A stretch of DNA of 64,000 nucleotides from Lethocerus indicus (Eukaryota; Arthropoda; Insecta; Hemiptera; Belostomatidae): contig JACDQD010000103.1 of the NCBI GenBank assembly GCA_019843655.1, positions 3,906,001 to 3,970,000 on the forward strand. Reading direction: 5' to 3'. Of the stretch, positions 25,458 through 36,581 are shown piece by piece (within the stretch, counting starts at the first letter, position 1; each line of letters starts with the position of its first letter). A model generated the notes under the pieces. That model had not been told where the DNA came from and made no database searches. It saw nothing but the letters and a program-made list of their open reading frames with translations. The translations under genes and the position numbers were made by a program.

Positions 25458-28400
25458 ACCGAAATCGTGGAGAGGCCGGACGTAGCCCGAGTCGCCCGTT
25501 AGCCGGCTCCCTCCCTCGGCCTCCCTTCGATATTAATGACCCGGCCCGCCTGGGTTTCGGCCTCTTTAATCGCGCCTCACCGATCTCACGGCCATAATTT
25601 TTATCGCGGTCCCGTCCGGTCCCTGTTTCGACTCCGCTCTCGGATTATTCCCCCGTGTTCCATTTTTTTCCCTGCCCTCGGTCCTTTTTTCCTTCGCGTT
25701 CCCACCCGGTTTTACCCGTTCCGGTGTCCCGTACGCGTATACCCACTTTGGGGTACGGCATCAGATAACAGTTTCCTCCGCTTCCCGGCGTCGATAAATT
25801 AAATCAATATGGGACTCCGGGTTCGTTCCCGACCCGTTGAAACCCTCGTTCGGTTTGTACTTCTGTTGTAGGACAAGATCTTATATCGATATGGCTTCTA
25901 TGTTGAGTCTTAAAAAAAGCGTAAAAATAATTAATTAGATGTTTGTGAAAATATTCCGACCGGATATATACGCTTGTTTTTTTCACCAACATGACTGCTC
26001 TGAAATTTAAATTAAAATACGAAAACATAAATTTTATTTTTAGTGTTTTAATTTTCCATGTCTGTATCAGGGCTATGTTAGGGTAGTACTTTCGTCCGGT
26101 GGGAAGCGATAAATGTCCGTCGGGTATTCCCTCGGGGCAGGCCGTCCGGCAGTGGAGACGCCCCCGCGCGATTCCCCTGCCCCACAATTAGCATAATGTC
26201 TGCGAGGCGAATCGGAGGGACAGGTAAATGCATTAAGATAAGTAGCGGGGGCCGAGGTGGGCCTCGCGTGTCGTCACCAGGGGCTACAATTACCCTGTCG
26301 CCGGACTAATGAATCACTTACGGGCGGCTCTCGCATAACTAATGGACGACCGGACCCTTATTAATATCTCCGACGGGATCGGAGGCCCGGATTTGTCCGC
26401 TCTTCCGGAACCGTTAAATCGGCCATTTTCACACTTTCGTGCACGCGTGGATTTCATAGATGCGAATATAACTTCATTACCGTCCTGAATGCATTCAAAA
26501 TTTCGCACTGTGTTAAGAAAAAACGATTTACACGATAGATATTAAATAATGAGGAATTAAGCTAAATAAATGAAGCTTTTATTAGAGGATGTTTATACAC
26601 CTAGGTTCTAACAGGTTTAGAAATCAGTTAATATATTGCGTGTTCATTATATTGTTAAAACCCGGCGTTGCCTCCAGTACAAGTTTTCACCTTCAACTAA
26701 AATTTATCAATCATACCTTCAATTTTATCACTCGACCATTAGTCCCCGCGGTTGGTTCCGGTGCACTGAACGCATGGGCCATTAATCATACGGCTTGTAG
26801 ATATTTTTGCCCGGAGAAGAATCGGGAATTTATAATTGGAAGGAGCGTTAATCCAGATCGCTTCCCAAATTAGGTCGGATCCGCGGGTCTGAGCTTTCGG
26901 TTTCCGGTCCCAGGGCCCGGGCGCGTATCTCCCCGGCCCGGTCTCGAGTTTCGGGTCACCCTAATCTACTCAGACCGAGTTAATTACCCGAGTCGGTTTC
27001 CCAAACGCCGACTCAACGCCAGGACTAATTATCGGCCCGACGACAAATACATATCGCGGCCCGGGTACAAATTGTGGGATTATCTCTCCTAGCAACGAAT
27101 ACGAGAAGAGCGGGTTATCCGAACGCTTTTGAGATAAAAGACCGGGGGATTTTTCCTCCCCTCTCACTGTCCCGAGAGATGGATTACAAATGACCTCCTG
27201 AACCCGCTACTAGTTTCGTGTTATGGAGTCCCGGCCTGGGAAAGAAAAATAGACACGAGATAAATCACAAGGGATGGAGGTTCAGGAGGCTCCGTTTAAC
27301 CAACGGGCCGAGATTATCATAAATTCTAAAGCAACTGTCGATAAGAATGGTCATTTCGTGTAATATACGGGTATACAATATTTTAATACAATATCACGAT
27401 TTTTAACAGTTTAGCCTCTAATCAGGATTATATTATAAATATTATTCCATCGTTTTTGCGGTTTTTTCTCTCCCCCCTAAGGTTTTATCACAAAAGATAA
27501 ATTGAACAGCATTTTCTGCATTCTCTGCATACAATGTATACAAGCACAAAGTATCTTTAGTTTTCCCTAAGGCAGGTGATATCGGCCAAAGCAATTATCA
27601 CCCCCCTCCCAAGTTATTATACTGAACATGGGGGTAGGAGCCCACTATTTATTACCGAAGCCTAATTATCGGAGGCGGAAGCCGCTAACTGTCGGCGCGG
27701 GCAAAACAAACAAAACCGACAATTGAAACTAGCGGTATCCGAAGTAATAGCGCGCTGTTGAATTAGCGCGGGGCCGCTTTAAGAATGGGCCATTAACATT
27801 CCTGGAAACGGGCATATGGGAAGCGGCTGTGTGGGGTAGATGGGGATGGCTTTGAATAGGCGAAATCCTGTTTTAATTGCGCCCCTCCTGTTCCCGCTCC
27901 AGAGTCCGACTCGCCCTCCCCTTTGGAAACAAATGCACCCAACCGCTAGGCATTCTATTGCGGGTCACGTATCTGTGTGAGGGGCGGCAAGCGGGATGGA
28001 ATAGGCTAATCAGTGCTAGAATTCGTTCGGTTAATAGTTGTAGATGTGCGGGGGAAACTGTCCCACTGTTCGAATTTGTGGCTGGAATATTTTCAATAAT
28101 TTCCGAACACAGGTTTACTACATCTGTAAAGCAGAGAGTCAATCTTCGAAACCTCGGAACGGACTCCACAATTTAATTTGAGGTTTAAAAATAATGTATG
28201 AATTCGTCTGAAAAAAAATCTGAAGAAATATTTCGAGACAATATAATAAACATTCTGAGACATTAGAGTATACATGAATTAATTCCTCTATTGTAGGCGG
28301 ATATTAGGGTTAAGACAATCAACAGTCCCTTTTACAAGTTATAACTTGGGTTCCATTGTGTGTAAGTAATGCCCGTAATGAGAGGGGGAAAATAAGAAAA

Positions 28401-31400
28401 ACGCGAGCCGGGATTTTGCGAGGAAATTCAAATGGGCTAAAGGTCGTGACTGGCGGCTATCCTCCCACGCCGTGTCCTTTGTTTCCCCGCTATTAGTTGC
28501 AAGTGTCCTCCTCCGCCGATCCTGTCCCTCCCTCCTTTGTCTTCGCCGTTTTTACGTCTTATTGCCCCTCTTTTTCCCCTCGCGCTCATTCATTTCGTCC
28601 TCCTTTTTCTTCGTTTCGCACCCGACATCGGGCTCACGATTCCTGCCGGATCTTCGCCGTCCCGATTGCCCGCTCGGCTGTGCCGTAATAACGGCCGGAA
28701 TTATTGCCTTCACGGAATTCGTGAACACACTAATGTCCTGTTGCTTTGTCCGATAATTCCCGCGATATTCTATTTATGTTTTTATCCCCCCTCGGAATTT
28801 TTATTCGCCAAATTTTGCGTAATCCTTAATAAAGTCAAATCGGTGTAACTGAGTTTTACTTTCAGGAAGGTCTGCCCAGTATGAGAACGGATACGAATGA
28901 GTATAAGAGAATATTTTTCCCATTGAATTTCAGAATGTAGCCCGTATTAAACCTTATTAGAATTGTATTGAGGCGCACACGTTGTATCCATAATTAATTT
29001 CTTCATTATATCATACAATGCAGAAGGGTCTAAGGGAAAAATGTTCTCTTATTCATATTCCGTACACAATTTTTATCCTGTAATAATTCTATAAGAAAAT
29101 TGGGTTCTTCGCAAATATAGGCAAGATATGAATAATTTGGTAGATAAGCGATCTTTAATTCTCGTTCTCATTCTACGACGTCTCCTCGAGGAAACTCCGG
29201 TCCGAGGGGCAAGCGCGTTTTGGGTAGACTTGGAGCGGGACAAAAGTAGCTTGTTTTCGACAAGCTCGTCGGTGTGCTCTCTTTCTCTCTCTCCCCACTC
29301 GATGCGTCCGGGCGGGAACAGGTTCCCGAGCGATGAGAGATTCGGGCTGGGGGAAGTGAGTCATCAGTCGGTGGGTCGGAGGCGTCAACATGACTGACGT
29401 TAATAACCGCCACCCTCGGCCCCGGCCGGGGCCAGCGCTTCTTCTACCGGTGGCGGCCTAATTACCGCCGCTATTTTTGAAGAACAGACTCCGCGATGAT
29501 GGATGTCGCTTCGGGTGTGCGGCCGGCCGGCCTGCTCCTCGTCCCGTGTTCCCGTTCGGGCGACAATTTATTTAGTGACTTTTATTTATCGCTCCCTTTG
29601 AAGTCCGAGAAGGGCAATCGGGTCTTTTCGGATACAACGACGTGGGAAAAATATTGAAATGTTTCATAACGTCCGACAGTTTAAAATGGACCCGAGTATT
29701 CGGACAGTCGGTCCTATTCATAAAATTTCTCATACAAGAGCAGGTGTTCGTCGAGGGAAGATCAAATAGTCGCGATATTCGTTATTTCCAATCATCAAAG
29801 TTATAACACAATTTTCACAATCTTGTTGTGTAAGGATAATACGATAACAAGAATAATAAAGTAATAACTAATTTTATTATTTATCGATTCGATTACTTAA
29901 ATTCGTCGCCATAACTCTTTCTCGAATTTTCAAACCCCTGCAATATATTGTTCGGATTTTGGACGTCCGACATCTGATATTTATATCCCCCTAATAAATT
30001 CAGGGCTATTGTGTTGCAGCATAAAAGTGTGGTAAAGTATAAAAAGTCACTTGTTACAGCCGCGCGCGTCCCGTACAGGTTTTCGGCCCGACCGGTATTC
30101 AACGGCCGTGGCGGCACTAACGTAAATTCACACCGCCGGGAGGCTTCCCGACACGGAAACCGGTTTCCTCCGTGCGCCCGCAGATAGACGCAGGTGTAAT
30201 TTCATGAAATTTTCTCTATAAATGCGGTACGCGCCGCATATAAAATCTCATAACTTTAGCGTCCACGGCCAAGAATATTTACTTGAAAAACAATGATTTA
30301 TTATAATATGTATACAATTTTTGATGGGAAAATACCAAATCTTTATTATATAAAGAATTGTGTACTGATTTGTTTCTAAATTAACAAGTAATTAATTACA
30401 ATATTAAAATTAAGGATCTTTTAGGCACTACGGTTCGCAATGTGAACTTTGTGCAATGAACCATATTCACAACCATTATTGGAAAATATAATAAGATATA
30501 ATTGCCTATTAATTAGTTCATTCTTAACTGTCGTGTCGAGCTGTGTAATATTTTTCAAGGATTCAAATATAAGGCCTACTGATTGGTATACGATTGCGAA
30601 TATTGCGCAAGAGTCCGTTCGGAAAACAATTTGCCGCAAGGTGCCATTAGGCCGTCCATATTGCCGGTTTCTATTGTCGCAGGAGCCGACCGGTCTGCGG
30701 AGTTCGGGGGCCCCTGGTAAGGCACCGGTCGGGGGTGCCCATTAGCGCTTGGAGCCACGCTCGGAATGCAATAAAGAACCGGTATGGGAGTCGGACGATA
30801 ATCATCTGTTTGACTCCCGTCTTCTTTCCCCCACAACCGGGACGACTCCGGACAGCCAAAACAACCCACCACCTGTCACCGTTCCCATGTTTACCGGCCG
30901 TAGACCGTCCTATGGGCTCTGCCTCAGATTTATCCGCTCCGATTAAATTCCTCCCCGAATCCAGGAATCTTGACAGGGAGGCAGAAAGAAGTAAATGGGA
31001 AAGATCCGGGCAATCGAGGCGCGCCTTATTGAAATGACGCAATGTAGGGGTAAAATTTTGGACATTGGGAACACACCTCTTCTTGTATTTTCAGAATAAA
31101 TTCCATTTATGTTGAAGAAAATTCCGGCAAATCCCGGTTTCAATCTTAGCATATGGGCGAATTTAGGGCAATTCGACGATCGAGATAAGTCAAGCACCAT
31201 TCCCTTATTTATATAATGTGTGGAAATATTTTATAAGTTGAATGTTCCCTTCTCATATATAGATGGTTGTTTTTCTTTATTATCAGTACTGTAATGGTGC
31301 GTAACATCGATGTGACCGCTCTCCTATCTATATCGACTGAAGTTTGGACGGCCCCCAATAAAACGGCGTCCTCCATATTCACCGCGTTGTTCGTCTCCTA

Positions 31401-34400
31401 CTCGCTTATGTCGTTCAGAACTCCCCCTTCCACAGTCCCTCCACTCGCCTCCAGTTCTAAGCGACCGTTCGTACTTAATTCGCCCCTTAAGTCTTGGGCT
31501 TTTATAGCTCCCATTGTCTCTCGTGGAGGGGGACGCCCTCGTAAAACTATATTGTACTTATTGAATGAATCGGGCTCTCCTCCATCACCCGCCCCGTCAC
31601 CCCCCTTCACCCATCGCCCGCACCCGGTCCAGTGTTTACATCCTTTACGGTTGAAAATTACGATATCGTTTCTTCTTGCGAATATCTCGCTCAAATGAAA
31701 CATTCGGCTGGGATAGTATTACGGCTTGTGTTAGTGCTGTGCTGATTAATATATCGGCTCTATTACATAAAGAAGTAGACTTTTATAGTCTTAATTTAGT
31801 TTCTCTACAAAATTTGTTCTGAATACATTCTGTATTTCAAAATCTCATGGAATGTGTTTTGAAAACATGATTACTTGTCGTCTGATAGTAGCTTGTGTCA
31901 CTACAGTCCAAAATTAAAATACATCATCAGTATTCGCGGTTCATAAATATCTTAAAATATTAGCTCGACTGCCGAGTCGCCCGGTAATGGTAGTTTTTGA
32001 CGTGATGAGTTGGGGGTGGGGGGGGGCGAAAGGGAGGATGTGAAAGCCAGGTGGGTGGACCCCGCTATCTTCCAAATAACTCCAACTTTTTAATGAGTTT
32101 GAACAATCTCGAAACTGGCGGCCCGCGTCCGGAGCCGCTCGCAAAGTTTTACGCTCCTCCTTCCGCTTTTCATACTACGTGTTGATCAAGATTTAATTCT
32201 TTTTCCGCCCCCCCTGCCGTTTTCGGGGGAGGGTTTTTCGGCGCTGTTTTTAGGCGGCCTGGCGCATTAAGTCGGGGGAGTTTGCGACCGATATGCCCCC
32301 CCTCCTCTCCTCAGTCGATTCTCTACCCAGAAGGGTCGCGGCCTGAATACGAATGCGGGGTGTACATTGTGGCCCGCAATCAATGTAATGCAACCGTATT
32401 TCGTTCTCTTAGCCCCGGGAGTTACGCCGCTTTTTTGTGCGTAGTGAGTTTTTGTGCGGATTTCATGCGTGCATACCCCTCTTATGATTTTCTCCCTGTA
32501 TTCGGCGTGTTCGCTTATTCCGAGTGCCGAATCTAAAGCTCTACGCAAATCTTTCATCTGCGTGTCGATGCTGAAAGCCTAAACTCGTAAACAATACTTC
32601 AGGAACTTCATCTAAAAAAGGAACTAGTCCTTAGGAACACACCAGGAAGTCTGTATAAGCTTTCTGTACTTGTCCTACTCGTAATATGAGCATGGATTTT
32701 TTCTTGTCCAGTTTTAGAGACAATAACCCTTGTGTCGTAAACCCACGGTTCTCCCCTGTATAGCTCGGAAAAAATTATATTTTCTACAGAGGAATGATTT
32801 ATATCCCGGCTGGTGGAGTGAAGATCGGTGACATGGGTAGCGGGCATAAAACGTGTCCCCCAGGCCCGCGCCGCGTTTAAAATAATAAAATGGGATCGGC
32901 CGCCATTAATAGGTCGTAAAAGCTGTGTGTAGGAGGGGTGTCCGCGGCGCTTCGCTGTCGGGGGGTTCGCCCTACAAAGGCGATAAAACCTCTAATAGGC
33001 GAACACTCGGCCGTACCCGTTTTTTTCCTTCGGTTAACACTCGGACACGAACGGGCGTAGGGCGGCAATTACCCGGCATAATCGTGTTTCTTTGTTCGGC
33101 CCCGATTGCCGCCAGGCTCCGAACCGTGTGCCTAGGAGCAATATTATGCTCTTCAGTCCGAGTTCATAAAATAAAATGAATTAAGGACACATTAGGGATA
33201 ACTTTTATAAAAAATCGAATTCGACTTTCTCATCTTTTCGTGAGTCGAGGACGTGAACTCGGCTTAAAATACTCTCCTAAAAACGAAGAGTCCAGGTGGG
33301 AATTCGACATAAATCCAAGTTTTATAAAATTCAACCTCAAAAAATCTCTAACCGGGAAGTTTGCGATTATATATTAATTTATATTTTACGGAGACGGACG
33401 CCGAACGTCACTAATAGGGGAGCTCCCCGGGCCCGGCACCGGGTAAAAGTTAATGAGATCCCGCCGTTTAGCCTTATTTATGTCCGTTTAAAAGCCGAAA
33501 CCGGCCTTACTACCTATTAAAGCTCGCGCGACCGGGGGGGGGGAGACGCCCGGGCGTTATTTTCGGCTGGGGGCTATCTACATCTAGATGAAAGTGAAGC
33601 TCGCGGTCCCTTCCACCTTTCGGGAAAGGGGGTTGGGCCGGCTCGGATTATCATTTAAAGAGGGTTGAACCCCACTCCGGTCCTAATATTATGCATCTGG
33701 TGTCCAGGACGGCTACCTCCTCCTACCCCCCCCCTTCCCCGTACCGCTCATCAATCATCCTCCTTTCTGCCCCCAGAGATCGATCTATCGGTTTTCATCG
33801 GTTATAAAACAATCTTAAATTGACGGGGGGTGGGGGGAGCACCGGTTTATCCCGGGCGACGGGCGTCTTGAAAGGCCGACGGGATAATGAAGGGTCTCCG
33901 CTGCATTTAGACGTCCCCGTCGGTGGGAACCTTTTAAAACAGCGTTGATAGAATATTGTCATCGAGGTGCTGCACTAGAATATTGATAAGCGCCAGTTTT
34001 TCTTCATTGTTTCCTTATTATTACTCGCAAAAGTACTCGCACGTTCCGGTACGCCTGAAGGGAATCCCCTCAGTACTGCCCGGAACTAAATTTGTACTAA
34101 AAGTGTATGGTAAAACGCAGTATTTAAGAGTACGACTTACAGTTACATCTGCAACAATTTTCATCACTATTGACAGTGAAAACTTCAGTCAAAGGCAAGC
34201 GGTTAGGCTTAAATTCAGACGCCTGAATTTTTAAAACATTTGGTACCGGATTAATTGCTTCTATTAGCTTCCAACCCCAAATAATTCATTTTCCCTTTTT
34301 ATCCGCAGTTTTATCGAGCTAAAGCGTTCTTCATGCTTTACTATCGTAAAGAATACTTTAATACAGTCCTCTTTTTTTCCTCCGGCATTGATTCGGTCCA

Positions 34401-35301
34401 ATCGCTCGAAATTCAGCGATGGGAAGTCATCGTCCGGACCCAGTGACACTCAACGTCCGATTTCGGGCCTAATCTAGCGACATAATTCGCGGGCGTTTAG
34501 CCGGAGCGTTGCCGGCTAACGACTTGGGGTGGGTTGTTCGTCGGCCGCCCTTTGAGGCGTCACGCATCGCCGCCTCCTTATTGCCCCGCCCTCGGCCCAC
34601 CCTTTTTCCCCTTTCCCCAGTTCTCTCCGTCTCTTCCTCGTAAAGTAACCATATTTTCACCCCACTCCACCCTCCCCCCATCTCTCGAATGAGAGGGCTG
34701 TTTTCCCCCGTGAAATATTTCATTTCGAGCCCGGACCGACACCCGGGATTCGTTCCGACTTCTCCGAGGATCCTATTAAAAGACCCGACAGGGGAGGACT
34801 CGCAGGTAGCTCCGGGGCTACAAAAAAATACGGCCGTGTGTATTTCAAAATTTAATTATCCTACGTCGTATACCTAATTTCAGGCCTACGAATGCGCGCC
34901 TGTAGAATTGTTAAGTAGTTTGGAAACAGTGGGGGGAACAGATATTCTGTCTAAAGAAAACTGAGTGATTTTTCTCTTATAAAATCAGCATTGCAAATAA
35001 CTAAACAATCCAACTAACTAACTAATCCTCCGTGTGCTTCGAACATTAATTGTATACATTGTCAAGGATATATTTTGCATATCTGATTTCCTATACATTG
35101 CTAATAAATGGTGTTGTTTCAGGACCTTTATAGTTACATTTTATAATATGATAAAACAACATAAAATAATAATTTTTAAAAGCTGTATTGGATTATTCTG
35201 TATTATTAGTGTCTGCAGTTGGCCCTTTGCACGTTATCATTTTAATAAAACCTTTGTATTTTGAACTATTTTTTTATGCTAGTAATGTGTTCGCTTTCCA
35301 G
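25458..35301. other. Gene-free stretch upstream of unc-5 exon
   Basis: No recognisable gene. GC-rich patches (for example 25,500-25,800, 26,880-27,180, 28,440-28,720 and 29,380-29,620) alternate with AT-rich stretches. The open frames in these patches overlap on both strands, as expected from composition. A G-rich motif occurs at 32,012-32,034. The unc-5 promoter is either just upstream of 35,409 or somewhere in this region or beyond if there are untranslated first exons. Confidence 0.55.
32012..32034 (+). other. G-rich, possible G-quadruplex
   Basis: Guanine runs 32,012-32,016, 32,018-32,026 (nine guanines, able to supply two tracts) and 32,032-32,034 give four possible G tracts with short loops. 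It is weaker than the other G-rich motifs in the window because two tracts come from a single run. Confidence 0.45.
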
Positions 35302-35408
35302 GTGGTGTAGGTTGGCGATAACAGAACGGATTTCAGTGATAATGCGACTGAGGTGTGCTTGCCGCGAGTGATAGGCGCGCAGATAACCAGCACCACCAGA
35401 GAGACACG
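35302..35408 (+). promoter_or_regulatory. Probable 5' untranslated leader of unc-5
   Basis: Sequence just upstream of the start codon. TTCGCTTTCCAG ending at 35,301 resembles a 3' splice site, so this may be the start of a second exon with a non-coding exon further upstream. Alternatively TCAGT at 35,333-35,337 matches the arthropod initiator consensus and could mark transcription start, but no TATA box or clear downstream promoter element is seen. An in-frame TGA at 35,349-35,351 shows the coding frame cannot extend further upstream in this exon. A short upstream ORF lies at 35,342-35,371. Confidence 0.45.
35342..35371 (+). CDS. Nine-codon upstream ORF in the unc-5 leader
   Basis: ATG at 35,342 starts a frame of nine codons (MRLRCACRE) ending at TGA 35,369-35,371. 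It lies in a different frame from the main start and ends 37 bases before it. If included in the transcript it could lower translation of the receptor by capturing scanning ribosomes. The start context (GATAATGC) is weaker than that of the main ATG (ACGATGG), so leaky scanning is expected. Whether it is transcribed depends on the unresolved 5' end. Confidence 0.35.
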   Translation: MRLRCACRE

Positions 35409-35502
35409 ATGGCCTCGTTCCGCACAAAGCGCGGCTCTTCGTCGGCCCCACTCTTCCTCGCCATCGTCTTCCTCCTTGCCACATCTTCCTACTCGCTTGA
35501 AG
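35409..35502 (+). CDS. UNC-5 netrin receptor, coding exon 1 (start and signal peptide)
   Basis: This exon encodes the first 31 residues plus one base of codon 32. The protein starts MASFRTKRG, a basic n-region. A hydrophobic core APLFLAIVFLLA and a polar TSSYSLE follow, which together form a classical secretory signal peptide. The predicted cleavage lies around residues 27-30. The start is supported by a good context (A at -3, G at +4) and an in-frame stop 60 bases upstream. The exon ends GAAG followed by GTAAGT, a consensus donor, in phase 1. The acceptor of the Ig exon at 55,694 is in the matching phase and the join gives glutamate at residue 32. Linking this exon to unc-5 rests on the signal peptide, the phase match and the absence of another candidate, not on sequence similarity, because signal peptides are not conserved. 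It overlaps spurious open frames on both strands. Confidence 0.8.
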
Positions 35503-35904
35503 GTAAGTTTCACCGTCTCTTTCTGTAAAATGGATACTTTCGATCCAGTGTATATTTTCGGATTCGGACGTTTCGAAACTCTCGCATCATCGGGGCCGGC
35601 TCAATGGCTCAAAAACAGGAAGAATCACAGATAAATATCTCTTATACTTTATAAAACATAGTAATATCGGCATTGGTACTAGCACATGATGAATTGTTTT
35701 TGGACAGACTTCCTGAAGAGGGTATCCCCGAAGCGAACACGTGTGGTTTCGACGGCTGTCAGAATCCGGACGCGGTGTTCACCTCCCCCGTAATAACGTT
35801 GACAAATCCCCTCCCCGGCCGCGGGCCCCTACGTCAACAATACGATTTGTAAACTCCCCGCCGGTTGAAGATGATTAGACTTGCCCGTCTTCATTAGACC
35901 TTTC

Positions 35905-35935
35905 GGGGGTTGGCGGCGTGGGGGGTGGGTTGGGG
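35905..35935 (+). other. G-rich motif near the start of intron 1
   Basis: Guanine runs at 35,905-35,909, 35,920-35,925, 35,927-35,929 and 35,932-35,935 lie on the sense strand about 400 bases after the donor. The first loop is ten bases, longer than the usual seven, so this is an extended rather than canonical G-quadruplex motif. It would be present in the nascent RNA. Confidence 0.45.
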
Positions 35936-36530
35936 AGGACGTTCCGTTTCCGGCACTTGGGTCCCCGACGGTTTCCGGCACACGCGCCACAAATTAAAAA
36001 ACGCTTCCTGCCGGAACGACAAATAGAGTCCTCTCGAGTTTCATCGAAACCACCTTGGGCTTGGCCGTTATAAATGTATTTTATCATAATTTAATTCGGT
36101 TTCACGCGTTTCAAGCCCAGTCGGCTGAATTTGGATAAAATCTTAGGCCCATACATCATGTATTTAGTTATTAACATATTGACAGGAAGTCGCAACGACT
36201 TATCCAATGATTTGTCGAATAAGACACATTTAATAAATTACGCTGCAGCATGTATGCCGTAAAACATAAGTCTGGTATGAACGGAATGAGGTTGTAAGAT
36301 AAACTTTCAATTTGTTAACACATTTCCGAATAGAAGTATAGAGAATAGAAATTGTTGACCGAATTTATTTAACTATTCAATATGGCAAATAGCAAGCGGA
36401 GGGTATAGTGATGTACGGGGCAATGTAATAAGCGATTGAAGTAGTGCAGTTGGAAGTAGGAAGAGGAGGAGCGTATCTTGGGATTGGTGTATCTCTGGGC
36501 CGGGGCGGATGATTCCGCGGCGGCTGTTCC

Positions 36531-36581
36531 CAATTAGGGGGCTCGGGATTAATTAAATGCCGATAATGCTTGGCTCACCTG
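36531..36581 (+). promoter_or_regulatory. Candidate enhancer motif cluster in intron 1
   Basis: Within 51 bases there are two homeodomain-type cores (CAATTAG at 36,531-36,537 and TTAATTAA at 36,549-36,556), a GATA core (GATAAT at 36,562-36,567) and an E-box of the Zfh1/Snail class (CACCTG at 36,576-36,581). Such short motifs are common in AT-rich DNA. What makes this cluster worth listing is the mix of factor classes, its position about 1 kb after the first coding exon and its GC-rich surroundings. It is an inference, not a demonstrated enhancer. Confidence 0.3.

Noticed and set aside
35353..35634. 93-codon open frame across the signal-peptide exon
   Set aside because: It is in a different frame from the signal-peptide ORF, runs through the consensus donor into the intron and has no matching partner exon.
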